This document shows, piece after piece, positions 1 through 8,235 of a DNA stretch of 64,000 nucleotides. This stretch comes from Rhizobium terricola (lineage in GTDB: Bacteria; Pseudomonadota; Alphaproteobacteria; Rhizobiales; Rhizobiaceae), in contig NZ_JABBGK010000002.1 in NCBI RefSeq assembly GCF_012927355.1, forward strand, positions 62,001 through 126,000, in the 5' to 3' direction. The position numbers and the translations under genes were made by a program. Below the pieces are notes generated by a model. It ran no database searches. It had not been told where the DNA came from and saw nothing but the letters and a program-made list of their open reading frames with translations. Numbering within the stretch: the stretch's first letter is position 1; every line of letters begins with the position of its first letter.

Positions 1-158
1 GCCTGGCGGTCCGGTCCTCTTGGCGGTGGAGGGCACTCCCCTTCCCTCGCCTGCGACGCGGCTTTCGAGAATTTTCGATCGTCTTTCTTCGGCGACGCAC
101 GCCCAGGCGCTGCGCAAGACAGATCGACAAACCGACAATGTCGGAGGCGCAAAATGAA

Positions 159-182
159 AAAAGCCCGCTTTCGCGGGCTTTT
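159..182 (-). terminator. Rho-independent terminator of tRNA-Pro
   Basis: A 10-bp inverted repeat (AAAAGCCCGC and GCGGGCTTTT, 4-nt loop) lies just past the 3' end of the tRNA-Pro gene. Read on the minus strand the hairpin runs into a T-rich stretch, the usual form of an intrinsic terminator. It could also stop transcription entering from the left on the plus strand. Confidence 0.8.
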
Positions 183-186
183 CGGC

Positions 187-263
187 TGGTCGGAGTGGAG
201 TGATTCGAACACTCGACCCCCACGTCCCGAACGTGGTGCGCTACCAGACTGCGCTACACTCCG
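187..263 (-). tRNA. tRNA-Pro (anticodon CGG)
   Basis: On the minus strand the sequence folds as a full cloverleaf: the 7-bp acceptor stem starts CGGAGTG, the anticodon stem CCACG/CGTGG closes the loop TTCGGGA, giving anticodon CGG (proline), and the T arm contains GTTCGAATC. The discriminator is A and CCA is encoded (complement of 187-189). A terminator hairpin follows directly. Confidence 0.95.
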
Positions 264-589
264 TGACCAGCGGCGCCTCTATAGACCAGCCATTTTGGGA
301 GCACAAGCGGTGTTTTGAAGATTTCCGCCGAAAGACGAATTTTTCGTGACAAGCTGTTTGTGGCTCTTCCTGCCCCTGCCCCGACCTTCGCCTTTTGCGG
401 CAAGGCATCCGGCCGGATCGTGGCCGCTGCGCATCATCGGTGGAAAAATGCATGTGTGCCCAGAGAGTGCGATTTCCTCCGCGGCGGTTTGCCGCTAAAG
501 CCGGTTGACGCGAGACATTCCCGTGAAGGCAGAGGAACAGGGGCCTTTTGCCGGAAATGTCCGCCGATTTAAGCTCAAGGGACAGAGAG
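264..589. other. Intergenic region without recognised gene
   Basis: This 326-nt stretch separates the tRNA-Pro gene, read leftward, from the lipoprotein gene, read rightward, so it should hold both promoters. Reading frames here are short and resemble no known family. A TTGACG at 505-510 could be a -35 element for the downstream gene, but no convincing -10 lies at the right distance. Confidence 0.4.
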
Positions 590-988
590 ATGAATTTCCG
601 CGTGATCACCATGGCCGGCCTTGCGCTGGCTCTTGCCGGATGCACAACAACGGGCGGCGCAAAAGGCCCGATCGAAGCGCGCTGGAACGGCCAGCCGGCC
701 GGCGCCTTCTTCGCCAAGTTCGGCCCTCCGGCCGGTGACACGGAAGCGGGCGGCTCGACGCTCTATACCTGGCGCGGCGGCTACAAGTCGCGGGCCGTGC
801 CTGCCGTTTATGAAGACCTCGGCGACGGCAAGAAGGGCAAGCTGCTGAAGTCCGCCCGCACGGAATACCTGCGCTGCGAAGTCCAGCTGACGGTTTCCCC
901 GGACTACACGATCCGCTCGATCCGCACCGTCGTCGACAGGCAGACCGACGGCCGCAGCTATTGCGCGGAGTTCCTCACCGCCGAGTGA
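590..988 (+). CDS. Small putative lipoprotein, unknown function
   Basis: Product of 132 aa. The N-terminus is a classic lipoprotein signal: a short basic start, a hydrophobic core and a lipobox L-A-G-C with the lipidated cysteine at about residue 18, so the protein is probably anchored in the envelope. The remainder has two further cysteines (LRCEVQL and YCAEFL) that could form a disulphide. I recognise no catalytic motif. The ATG at 590 is chosen because GGGACAGAGAG lies just upstream and it gives the complete signal peptide; a start at 548 in the same frame would bury the signal. A terminator follows at 1030-1059, so it is probably monocistronic. The lipoprotein call is firm; function is unknown. 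Confidence 0.8.
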   Translation: MNFRVITMAGLALALAGCTTTGGAKGPIEARWNGQPAGAFFAKFGPPAGDTEAGGSTLYTWRGGYKSRAVPAVYEDLGDGKKGKLLKSARTEYLRCEVQLTVSPDYTIRSIRTVVDRQTDGRSYCAEFLTAE

Positions 989-1029
989 GGATCCCGGCCC
1001 TGTGGCCGGGCATCACCGAATGACGAACG

Positions 1030-1059
1030 AAAGCGCCCCGGGCGGCCTCGGGGCGCTTT
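1030..1059 (+). terminator. Rho-independent terminator after the lipoprotein gene
   Basis: Inverted repeat AAAGCGCCCCG / CGGGGCGCTTT (11 bp, 8-nt loop) ending in TTTT, about 40 nt past the stop codon of the gene ending at 988. Strong GC stem and T tail are typical of an intrinsic terminator. Confidence 0.85.
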
Positions 1060-1422
1060 TCGTTTGACCGGCATTTGCTTTGATTGCCCGGAGGGATTTG
1101 CGAGGGTCGCGCCGGCGGGCGGCGGCGAAGCGTCCAGGCCCGGATACCGGCATTCCTTTGCGGAGGACGCCGTGGATGGCGCCCTCCCAAAAGATACGCG
1201 AAACCAACTCACTTCACGAACGCACTACCTGATGGAAGTGTTGTTTTTATATATGCATTAAGGTTAACATTTGCCTTACGGCACATCGGTTTTCCGGTTA
1301 AAAAACAGTATATTACCGTGACCAAGGCGATGTCGTCGCGAGACCGCCGAAAGCCCTGCGGGACAAGGCCTCTGGCTTTATTCGCGCTTGACGATGTTCT
1401 TGTTTTGTTTCATTCATGCCGC
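1060..1422. other. Intergenic region upstream of the zinc-ribbon gene
   Basis: No convincing gene in about 360 nt. The second half (about 1235-1320) is AT-rich compared with its surroundings and holds two TTAA-containing motifs (TTAACATTTGCCTTAC at 1264-1279 and GGTTAAAA near 1307). The first is a poor match to the alphaproteobacterial CtrA pattern TTAA-N7-TTAA. It is a likely promoter region for the gene at 1423. Confidence 0.35.
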
Positions 1423-1683
1423 ATGGCCGTCAGCATCGACACCCTTGGAAAAGCGCTCCGCCACAACATGCTCGTGGTGGCGACCTGCCCGCAATGCGAA
1501 AGGCAGGCCCGCTTCCTCGCGAGCGATCTCGGCAATTTCTACGGCCACGGCCGCGACCCGCGCTCCCTGCCCTTCCGCTGCAAGGAATGCGACCGCCGCG
1601 ACTGTCGCATCACCCTGATGGACTACCCCTTCGACCGCACGCCCGAAACGATCGTCTGGCGCCCGGTCAAGGTCAGGGGATGA
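1423..1683 (+). CDS. Small CxxC zinc-ribbon-like protein, unknown function
   Basis: Product of 86 aa. Two cysteine pairs are visible, CPQC at about residues 22-25 and CKEC at about 53-56, with a third cysteine pattern (RRDC) right after, as in a compact zinc ribbon. No catalytic domain is present; small proteins of this kind bind metal and often nucleic acid or a protein partner. The ATG at 1423 is the most likely start because the residues before it in the open frame look like random translation of AT-rich promoter DNA. There is no close neighbour on the same strand, so it is probably transcribed alone. Metal binding is inferred from cysteine spacing only. Confidence 0.65.
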   Translation: MAVSIDTLGKALRHNMLVVATCPQCERQARFLASDLGNFYGHGRDPRSLPFRCKECDRRDCRITLMDYPFDRTPETIVWRPVKVRG

Positions 1684-1837
1684 TCGGCGTTTTCGAGACG
1701 GCGCCTGGCTCCTGCAGGCGTTCGAGCCCGGACAGACAATGACTGTCATCATTTAGAATTTGTTAAAATTTTAGATATTACTGAAACTCAATTGAAAGCC
1801 CTCTCCGCTATCGTTTGGCCCAGGAGGAGGCTTCACG

Positions 1838-2164
1838 ATGGGCAACCCCAGATTCCATTGGAAACCAGAGGAGCCGGAGCCGGTCAAATCCGGGTTGGGC
1901 TTCATTCCCGCCCTTGCCGTTTCGGCCCTTTTCGTCGGCGGTCTCGCCTATGTCGTTGCCGACGACCTGTGGCCGGCCATGGCTGCAGCGGCAGGCGGAT
2001 GCGCCATCAAGGGCAATGTCAGCCTCAACAACGGCCAGCGGATCTATCACCTCCCCGGGCAGCACTCTTATGACGAGACGAAGATCCTGCCCCAGTACGG
2101 GGAGCGCTGGTTCTGCAGCGAGGCGGAGGCCCGCGCTGCCGGCTGGCGCAAGGCACCCGACTGA
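1838..2164 (+). CDS. Membrane-anchored small protein with a C-terminal Cys module
   Basis: Product of 108 aa with a strong Shine-Dalgarno (AGGAGG) a little upstream of the ATG. After about 20 polar, Pro/Glu-rich residues there is one hydrophobic segment (about residues 22-50), then an outer domain beginning CAIKGN and containing IYHLPGQ, GERWFCSEAEA and AGWR. I recognise this Cys-GERWFCSE-AGWR module from the C-terminal part of some secreted thermonuclease-like and surface proteins of alphaproteobacteria; here it stands alone, with no nuclease domain. The two cysteines could pair outside the membrane. An AT-rich stretch (1745-1800) just upstream is the likely promoter. Function is not known. 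Confidence 0.75.
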   Translation: MGNPRFHWKPEEPEPVKSGLGFIPALAVSALFVGGLAYVVADDLWPAMAAAAGGCAIKGNVSLNNGQRIYHLPGQHSYDETKILPQYGERWFCSEAEARAAGWRKAPD

Positions 2165-2298
2165 AGACACCCGACGGACGCCCCTCGACCGCGCCCCGGC
2201 TCAGAATTGGCCGTTCATCGATCGTTCAGCCGTGATATCCATTGTTGCGCTATCGATAACGCACGGGATCTTGTCCCGTCACCGGGGGGCCGAACGTC

Positions 2299-2607
2299 AT
2301 GAAATCCATCTCCAAAGCCGTCATTCTCTTCCCGGCGCTGCTCGCCACGCCGGCCGCCGCCGCGCTTTCGGGCTATTACGACAGCGCCGAGCGGATCGGC
2401 ACCATCCTCGGCAGCGGCGCTGTCGCCGACGCGGTGCGTCAGGCACCGATCGGCGCGATCTCCAACACTGGCACGCGCAAGGACGGCGCCAGCGAATGGC
2501 AGGTCCGCACCCAGGAATGCGACCTTCTCGTCTACCTTATCCCGGTCCTGCCCGACGGCCCCGGCAAGACCACCTACAAGCTGGACATTCCGGGAAAGTG
2601 CGAATGA
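2299..2607 (+). CDS. Small exported protein, unknown function
   Basis: Product of 102 aa. Residues 1-21 form a Sec signal peptide with a hydrophobic core and an Ala-rich cleavage region (TPAAAA), so the mature protein of about 80 aa should be periplasmic. Two cysteines remain (in QECDLL and at the C-terminal KCE) and may form a disulphide. No known domain is recognised. It follows another exported protein gene by 134 nt on the same strand, and the next feature is a tRNA gene facing it, so a two-gene unit is possible. The start was taken as the ATG that gives the complete signal peptide. Confidence 0.7.
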   Translation: MKSISKAVILFPALLATPAAAALSGYYDSAERIGTILGSGAVADAVRQAPIGAISNTGTRKDGASEWQVRTQECDLLVYLIPVLPDGPGKTTYKLDIPGKCE

Positions 2608-2666
2608 GGGAAGCCAAGGCGCACCCAAAGGGCGAGCGCCTGACGCCGGTCTTCCAAGGGTGAGAA

Positions 2667-2741
2667 TGGCTGGGGCGCCAGGATTCGAACCTGGGAATGC
2701 CGGTACCAAAAACCGGTGCCTTACCGCTTGGCGACGCCCCA
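2667..2741 (-). tRNA. tRNA-Gln (anticodon TTG)
   Basis: Minus strand: acceptor stem TGGGGCG/CGCCCCA, D arm GCCAAGCGGTAAGGC, anticodon stem CCGGT/ACCGG around the loop TTTTGGT (anticodon TTG, glutamine), T arm with GTTCGAATC, discriminator G and encoded CCA (complement of 2667-2669). All invariant positions are present. Confidence 0.95.
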
Positions 2742-2951
2742 ATCAGCGCGGCGGCACTTGAGTGCCGTCGGCGGTCGGCGCCTGATTAGCAAAGGCCGGG
2801 CCGAGCGGCAATGACCTTGTCGCGGAAAATTCATGCTTTCCCGCCGTACCGACGGCGATCGCCGGTTTTCGTCTTTTTCGGGAACGATCGACGCCGTTTC
2901 CGAGTTCTGCCTTTCCACCCCGAAGACAGACAGAACCGGAAAGGACATGCC

Positions 2952-3512
2952 ATGCCCTCCATCCATTCCGCCCGCATCCTCATCCTCGCCACCGACGGCT
3001 ATGAGCGCTCGGAGCTGCGGGTGCCCCTTGAAAAGCTCACCGCGCACGGTGCCGCCGTCGAGATCGCCTCGCTGAAGAAGGCTCCGATCCGCAGCTGGTC
3101 GGACAAGGACTGGGGCGACAGCGTCGATGTCGACCGGACGATCGACGCTGTCGACATCGAGGATTTCGATGCCCTCGTCATTCCGGGCGGCCAGATCAAT
3201 CCGGATCTCCTGCGGGCCGAACCTTCGGCCGTCGAGCTGGTGCGCCGCTTCGTCTCTTCCGGCAAGCCCGTCGCCGCGATCTGCCACGGGCCGTGGCTGC
3301 TGATCGAGGCCGGCGCGGTCAAGGGCCTCAAGGCGACCTCTTATCACTCCATCAAGACCGACATGATGAATGCCGGTGCGGCCTGGCGCGACGAGGCCGT
3401 GGTGACCGACCAGGGCATCATCACCTCGCGCAGCCCGAACGACCTCGACGCCTTCGTGAAGAAGATCGTCGAAGAGGTCGAGGAAGGCCGACACGGGCGC
3501 CGTGCCGCATAG
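2952..3512 (+). CDS. DJ-1/PfpI family protein (type 1 glutamine amidotransferase-like)
   Basis: Product of 186 aa, the usual length for PfpI/YhbO-type proteins. Visible marks are the opening ILILATDGYERSEL, the core FDALVIPGG and the nucleophile elbow AICHGPW with catalytic Cys111 followed by His112. Members of this superfamily act as intracellular proteases, glyoxalases or protein/nucleotide deglycases; which activity applies here cannot be told from sequence. The start is the ATG at 2952, which directly precedes the first beta strand; an ATG at 2947 is in another frame. It is read alone, followed by about 380 nt without a gene. It probably helps cope with carbonyl or oxidative stress (inference from family). 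Confidence 0.9.
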   Translation: MPSIHSARILILATDGYERSELRVPLEKLTAHGAAVEIASLKKAPIRSWSDKDWGDSVDVDRTIDAVDIEDFDALVIPGGQINPDLLRAEPSAVELVRRFVSSGKPVAAICHGPWLLIEAGAVKGLKATSYHSIKTDMMNAGAAWRDEAVVTDQGIITSRSPNDLDAFVKKIVEEVEEGRHGRRAA

Positions 3513-3895
3513 CGGCTGAACGCCCCTCCCCGGCCGTCGTCGTCATACCGTGCGTTTTTACCACGGCCTCGTCGCCGGCCGGGGGATTGGCCTTTGCAAC
3601 AGTTGATCGCCCCTCGCGGGCCGTCGCCCCGAACAGCAGCGTCCGGGCCCGAGCATTCGGCTTTCAGAACGGCCACATAGCCGTCTTGCCGGTGTCATCG
3701 CCGGTCCCTGCCCCGGCGCGGGTGCAACCGGGATGAGACCCGGCCTCCATGCCATCGGCAAACACAACCAGGGCGGCGGCCGGGCCTATGGCCGCCAGTC
3801 GGTCATCCGGCGATAGGCCGCATTCTCCCCTTTACGCAGCCCCTTTGGCGGTGCGATATCTTCAGACGACAATCGCTGATGCCAAAGGAGCCGTC
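3513..3895. other. Intergenic region with nested inverted repeat
   Basis: About 380 nt with no convincing gene. The most notable structure is a nested inverted repeat: outer arms CCCCGGCCG (3528-3536) and CGGCCGGGG (3576-3584) enclose an inner hairpin CCGTG/CACGG (3548-3552, 3562-3566) with a T-rich loop. It could act as a terminator-like structure for the PfpI gene, although the T run sits in the loop rather than after the stem. The last 20 nt carry the ribosome binding site AAAGGAG of the cupin gene. Confidence 0.4.
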
Positions 3896-4192
3896 ATGCC
3901 CGGATATTCCGCCCGCCCACCCGCAATCCCGACCCTGCTGATCGATGATCCGGTGGTGCGCGTGACGCGCTGGGACTTCGAACCGGGGGCAGCCACCGGC
4001 CATCACGTGCACGGCATGGGCTATGTCGTGGTAACGATGACCGAATGCGAATTCCTGGTCGAGGACGCGACCGGCGAACACCGGCTGACGCGGCCGGTCG
4101 GCGAGGTCTATCGCCGCGATGCCGGCATCGAGCACAACGTGATCAACGGCGGCAAGAAGCCGATGTCCTTCATCGAGATCGAGTACAAATGA
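3896..4192 (+). CDS. Cupin domain protein
   Basis: Product of 98 aa forming a single small beta-barrel cupin. The two cupin motifs are recognisable: GHHVHGMGYVVV (metal-binding histidines, about residues 37-48) and later RRDAGIEHNVIN with a further His. The Shine-Dalgarno AAAGGAG lies 5 nt before the ATG at 3896. The stop codon overlaps the start of the next gene (ATGA at 4189-4192), so the two are almost certainly translationally coupled. Cupins of this size can be dioxygenases, isomerases or sensors; the substrate is unknown. Coupling to a metallo-beta-lactamase-fold hydrolase suggests action on one small-molecule pathway (inference). Confidence 0.85.
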   Translation: MPGYSARPPAIPTLLIDDPVVRVTRWDFEPGAATGHHVHGMGYVVVTMTECEFLVEDATGEHRLTRPVGEVYRRDAGIEHNVINGGKKPMSFIEIEYK

Positions 4193-5118
4193 GCGAAGCG
4201 CGCGGCGCAGCGAAAAGCCCGGATTTCGACCTGACCTTCCAACCCGCCCATGGCGAGGCGGTGCCGGTCGCCGAGCATGTGCAACGCATCACCGTCAACA
4301 ATCCAGGGCCCTTCACCTTCCACGGCACCAACAGCTACATCGTCGGCGACCGTTCCGTCTGCGTGATCGATCCGGGGCCGGAGGATGAAGCGCATTTTGC
4401 CGCGCTGATGGCGGCCCTTGCCGGCCGGGAGGTCACCCATATCGCGGTGAGCCACACCCACAAGGACCATTCGCCGCTCGCCCGCCGGCTCAAGGCGGCC
4501 ACCGGGGCGACGATCGTCGCCGAGGGGCCGCATCGGTCCGCCCGGCCGCTGCATGCCGGCGAGGCCAACCCCTTTGCCGAAAGCTCCGACCTCGATTTCG
4601 TGCCCGACATCGCGCTCGGCGACGGGGATGTCGTGGAGGGCGACGGATGGCGGCTGACCGCGATCCTGACGCCGGGGCACACCGCGAACCATCTCGCCTT
4701 CGGTCTCGACGACCGCGGCATCGTCTTTTCCGCCGACCATGTGATGGCCTGGGCCACCTCGATCGTCGCGCCGCCCGACGGGGCGATGGGCGACTACATG
4801 GCCTCGCTCGAGCGCCTTCTCGAGCGCGACGACCGGATCTACTTTCCCGGCCATGGCGGGCCGGTGAAGGATCCGGCGGCGTTTCTGCGGGGTCTTCGCA
4901 CCCATCGGCGCATGCGCGAGCGGGCCGTGCTCGAACGCATCCGGGCCGGCGACCGGCTGATCCCCGACATGGTCAAGGTCATCTATGCCACGACCGATGC
5001 CAAGCTGCACGGGGCGGCCGCCCTTTCGGTGCTTGCCCATATCGAGGATCTGGTCGAGAAGGGCGAGGTCGCGACCGACGGCCCGCCGCGCCTTTCGGGC
5101 ATCTACCGGCTGGCCTGA
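4189..5118 (+). CDS. Metallo-beta-lactamase-fold hydrolase
   Basis: Product of 309 aa. The metal-binding signature HTHKDH (His89, His91, Asp93, His94) is complete, and the later ligands are visible in TPGHTANH, SADHVM and FPGHGGPV. The C-terminal part after about residue 235 (RMRERAVLERI, then a winged-helix-like stretch) matches the extra domain of the LACTB2/glyoxalase II-like group, whose members cleave thioesters, phosphodiesters or RNA. The ATG overlaps the stop of the upstream cupin gene. The secreted esterase gene follows by 25 nt, so cupin, hydrolase and esterase probably form one operon. The real substrate is not evident. Confidence 0.9.
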   Translation: MSEARGAAKSPDFDLTFQPAHGEAVPVAEHVQRITVNNPGPFTFHGTNSYIVGDRSVCVIDPGPEDEAHFAALMAALAGREVTHIAVSHTHKDHSPLARRLKAATGATIVAEGPHRSARPLHAGEANPFAESSDLDFVPDIALGDGDVVEGDGWRLTAILTPGHTANHLAFGLDDRGIVFSADHVMAWATSIVAPPDGAMGDYMASLERLLERDDRIYFPGHGGPVKDPAAFLRGLRTHRRMRERAVLERIRAGDRLIPDMVKVIYATTDAKLHGAAALSVLAHIEDLVEKGEVATDGPPRLSGIYRLA

Positions 5119-5143
5119 CAGCGGCGAAACGAGGAAAGACAGA

Positions 5144-5986
5144 GTGACACGCCCGGCCCTTCTCCTTCTCTTCCTCGTCACTGCACTCGCCGTTCCGGGG
5201 ATCGCCGTTTGCGCCGAACGACCTCAAGTGATCGCCTATGGCGGCGACCCCGCCCAACGGACCGACTTCTACCCGCCGCCCGCCGGCAGCGGGCCGGCCC
5301 CACTCGTCGTCTTCATACATGGCGGTGCCTGGCGCATGGGCGACAAGGCGATGGCGACCGGCGAAAAGGCGGCCTTCTTCCATCACGAGGGCTATGCCTT
5401 CGCGGCGATCAACTACCGGCTGGTTCCCGAGGCGAGCGTCGAGGACGAGGCGGACGACGTGGCCGCGGCCGTCGCGTCGATCCGCGGCCGGGCACCCGAG
5501 CTCGGCGTCGACCCGCGCCGCATCGCTCTCATCGGCCATTCGGCGGGCGCACATCTTGCCGCCCTGGTGGCAAGCGACCCGCAATATCTCATGGCCCGGG
5601 GCATGTCGCTCAAGGCGATCCGGGCGGTCGTTCTGCTCGACGGTGCTGCCTATGACGTTCCGCGCCAGATCGCGGTGGCCGGGCCGCTGATGCGGCGGCT
5701 CTACCGCGCCGCTTTCGGGGACGATCCGCAGCGGCAGGTGTCCCTCTCACCGATCGCCCATGCCGACGGCCCGAATGCGCGGGCCTTCCAGATGGTCTGC
5801 GCGACGCAACGGGCGGATTCCTGCCCGCAGGCGGCAGACCTTGCCGATGCGCTGGAGGCGGCGGGGACGCCGGCAACGCTCCTGCCGGTCGATGGCGTCA
5901 GCCATCGCGACCTCAACGTCAATATCGGAATGTCGGGCGACCCGACATCGGCCGCGATCGCGGCCTTCCTGCGCGGGCAGTTATAG
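5144..5986 (+). CDS. Exported alpha/beta hydrolase (HSL/BD-FAE-type esterase)
   Basis: Product of 280 aa, starting at a GTG preceded by GAGGAAAG. Residues 1-24 form a Sec signal peptide, so the enzyme acts in the periplasm or outside. The fold shows the hormone-sensitive-lipase style oxyanion motif HGGAW (59-63), the nucleophile elbow GHSAGAH with Ser133, and a C-terminal VSHRD supplying the likely catalytic His. This is the signature of carboxylesterases and of arylformamidase-like enzymes. It is the last gene of the presumed cupin/MBL-fold/esterase operon. Substrate unknown; a short-chain ester or acyl-amide is likely by family. Confidence 0.88.
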   Translation: MTRPALLLLFLVTALAVPGIAVCAERPQVIAYGGDPAQRTDFYPPPAGSGPAPLVVFIHGGAWRMGDKAMATGEKAAFFHHEGYAFAAINYRLVPEASVEDEADDVAAAVASIRGRAPELGVDPRRIALIGHSAGAHLAALVASDPQYLMARGMSLKAIRAVVLLDGAAYDVPRQIAVAGPLMRRLYRAAFGDDPQRQVSLSPIAHADGPNARAFQMVCATQRADSCPQAADLADALEAAGTPATLLPVDGVSHRDLNVNIGMSGDPTSAAIAAFLRGQL

Positions 5987-6017
5987 AAACAACACACCGC
6001 TCAACAGAGGTCCCGGC

Positions 6018-6929
6018 TCAGTCGCCGGCGATGCCGAGCAGTTCGGCGTCGAGGGCGTGGAGATAGTGATCGGCAATCTCGGCGCCGATGCCGAGATCAT
6101 GCGGACCGAAACGGCTCGCCACGCGCATGTCGACGAGGGTCGTTTCGGCCTCTTCGCGCAGACGGATCACCATGTCGAAGGGAAGGCCCAGCATCATGGT
6201 GCGGACGGAGCCCTGCAGGCGCACGGTGCCGATCGGCTCGGGCGTTGCCGGAATGGCGTCCGGCTGGGGCTCGGGCCGCGGCAAGGGCACCGGCACCCCT
6301 TGCGGTTCGGCGTTGGGGTCGGCCTCCTCGGCCGGACCGGCGGGGGCCGTCGGCTGGAATTCCGGCATGGCGAATTCCTGACCGCGCTGGGAAACGATGG
6401 TGAAGCCGCTTTCTTCCGCCACCTTGCGAACTGCCTCGTAGACGCGGTCGAGTGCGCCCTCGTAACGACGGCCGGTGAGTTCGGGATAGGCGAGATACTG
6501 CGCCTCGCGGCTCATCGGCGTGATCGGCGGACGCTGCATCCATTGCTGCTTGCCGGCGGGGATGGTCAGCCATTGCGGCGCGTCGACCAGGTCGCTCGAC
6601 ACGTCGTAGACGGGCGGGCGATCAAGAAAGCGATAGGCACCCCACCCGACCAGCGAGAGCGGCAGCGCGGCATAGAAGAGTGCGGCCGCTGCAGCCTTGC
6701 CGCCGCGCGCGCCGACATACCAGAGGCGCGCGAGGCCGATCACCGCCAGCGGCACGGCAAGCACGGCCGGCACCGCCGCCAGCACGGCAAGTGCGACGAA
6801 ATCCGGCGTGGTCAGCGGCCCGAAACGATGGGCGAGCACGACGAGGGCCACCATGCCGGCGGAGAATAGGCCGAGCGCCCGGGCGAGGTAGGCCGAACGG
6901 GACACAGGTCTGTCGTAGCGGATTGTCAT
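6018..6929 (-). CDS. DUF1499 family membrane protein
   Basis: Product of 303 aa from the ATG at 6929 (MTIRYDRPVS); a GTG 15 codons earlier is possible, but neither has a strong ribosome site. About three hydrophobic segments lie in the first 110 residues, followed by a soluble DUF1499 domain (YDVSSDLVDAPQW and RRYEGALDRVYEAV onward). This domain is interrupted by a Pro/Ala/Glu-rich insert at about residues 205-245, which looks like an unstructured linker. DUF1499 has no established function. The gene lies 119 nt downstream of another membrane protein gene on the same strand, so the two may be co-transcribed. Envelope location is clear, role unknown. Confidence 0.8.
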   Translation of the reverse strand: MTIRYDRPVSRSAYLARALGLFSAGMVALVVLAHRFGPLTTPDFVALAVLAAVPAVLAVPLAVIGLARLWYVGARGGKAAAAALFYAALPLSLVGWGAYRFLDRPPVYDVSSDLVDAPQWLTIPAGKQQWMQRPPITPMSREAQYLAYPELTGRRYEGALDRVYEAVRKVAEESGFTIVSQRGQEFAMPEFQPTAPAGPAEEADPNAEPQGVPVPLPRPEPQPDAIPATPEPIGTVRLQGSVRTMMLGLPFDMVIRLREEAETTLVDMRVASRFGPHDLGIGAEIADHYLHALDAELLGIAGD

Positions 6930-7048
6930 CTGCGGGGCACCGGAGGCTTTCGGGAGATCGGCGAAGCACGTCACCTACTGTTTATCGCCTGCCCGGCGGA
7001 GCGACAAGCGGCCCCACGACAGGTCCAAGGCAATCCGGTGGGCGGACC

Positions 7049-8113
7049 TCAGGGGCGGGGTTCGACCTGTGGCGCGCCTTGCGCAGGCGCGTCGCCCTGA
7101 GCGGCATCGGGCGCATCGCCCGGGGCGTCGAGCATCGGCAGGTCGGTGTCCGGGCCTTCGGGTGCGAGATCCTCGAGAAGGGCCGGATCGTCGCCGAGAT
7201 CCAGCGCCTCGCCGTTCAGCGTCGGTGCGGAGCCGTCGTCGGGAATGTTGAGCTCGATCGCGCCACCGTCCGGCTGCGACGGATCGGGCAGCGACGGTGC
7301 CTTGAGCGGCATCGGCACGTAGAGCGAGGCAAGCACGATGATGCCGATCACCACCAGCCAGCTGCCGACGATGCGCGAGGGGATCTTCAGCCAGGGACCG
7401 CGGAAATGCCGGAGCGCCAGGGCCGGCGCGAGCACCAGCCAGAGGGCGCAGAGCACCGTGCCGGCAGTGAAATCGAGGATGCCGATGCCGAGATCGTCGA
7501 GGCCGACGAAGAGCGAGAAGGAAAAGGCGACGAGCGCCGCCGCCACGATCAGGGCGCGCTGCCGCCAGGGTCCGGTCAGCCAGAGCGAGGCTCCGGTCGC
7601 CATGACGGCCGAAGGCGCGACCAGGAACAGATAGTCGGCCAGCGGAGAATCGAAGATCACCCGGAAGATCGGGTCGAAGAAGGTCAGCATGACAAGCAGC
7701 ACGCCGAGGAAGACGCCGACGATGGCGGCGAAATCACGCCGCGTCGCGGCCATCGCCACGCCGAGCGACAGGCCGAGCATGGCCAGCACCAGATCGTAAA
7801 CCGAAAGCGTGAAGAGGAAGCCGAGTTCGAGGAAGCCGTATTCGTGGGTGATGCCCTGGGACAGGAGCAGGGCGATCAGGCCGGCATTCAACAGCCACAG
7901 CGACCGGCGGAAGCCGGGGTCGGCAAAGATGCGTCCGAAATCCGGGCGTGTGCCGGCCGGCACGGGCTGCGCTTCACCGCCTTGCGGAGTGGCTGCGGCC
8001 GACGGGGATGCCGCTTGGCCGCCCGCGCGCGGACGGTGGGCACCGGCGACCGTGCCGTCCGCCCTCCCCCTCGCCCTCGGACGCGATCCGTGCTGCTGGC
8101 GCCGCTTGCTCAT
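7049..8113 (-). CDS. Multi-pass membrane protein of unknown function
   Basis: Product of 354 aa from the ATG at 8113, where AGAAAGAGCG gives a moderate ribosome site; the longer open frame to 8200 is less likely. After a basic, disordered N-terminus (Arg/Gly/Ala-rich, about 55 residues) come eight or so hydrophobic segments (about residues 75-275). The C-terminus of some 75 residues is acidic and rich in Pro, Asp and Ala (PSLPDPSQPDGGAI and on), probably unstructured. I recognise no transporter or enzyme motif. It starts close to the divergently read gene at 8236, so they may share a promoter region. Upstream partner of the DUF1499 gene. Confidence 0.75.
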   Translation of the reverse strand: MSKRRQQHGSRPRARGRADGTVAGAHRPRAGGQAASPSAAATPQGGEAQPVPAGTRPDFGRIFADPGFRRSLWLLNAGLIALLLSQGITHEYGFLELGFLFTLSVYDLVLAMLGLSLGVAMAATRRDFAAIVGVFLGVLLVMLTFFDPIFRVIFDSPLADYLFLVAPSAVMATGASLWLTGPWRQRALIVAAALVAFSFSLFVGLDDLGIGILDFTAGTVLCALWLVLAPALALRHFRGPWLKIPSRIVGSWLVVIGIIVLASLYVPMPLKAPSLPDPSQPDGGAIELNIPDDGSAPTLNGEALDLGDDPALLEDLAPEGPDTDLPMLDAPGDAPDAAQGDAPAQGAPQVEPRP

Positions 8114-8235
8114 CTGTCGTCCGCTCTTTCTGCCGCTGCCGTTGATGGGTCGTCCGGCTATTCCACAAAGCGCTTGATTTGTCATCTGTCGACGTCTCAA
8201 ATCGCAACGGACAGGGACGAGCGGAAAGACCGGGA

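Noticed and set aside
1..158. End of a coding region at the left window edge
   Set aside because: The open frame runs on through the tRNA-Pro gene and its terminator, so it is most likely chance; no family was recognised.
1264..1279. CtrA site before the zinc-ribbon gene
   Set aside because: TTAACATTTGCCTTAC has only one correct half; too weak to list as a site.
187..2741. Genomic island bounded by tRNA genes with attachment sites
   Set aside because: No integrase and no duplicated tRNA 3' end seen; kept only as a low-interest remark.
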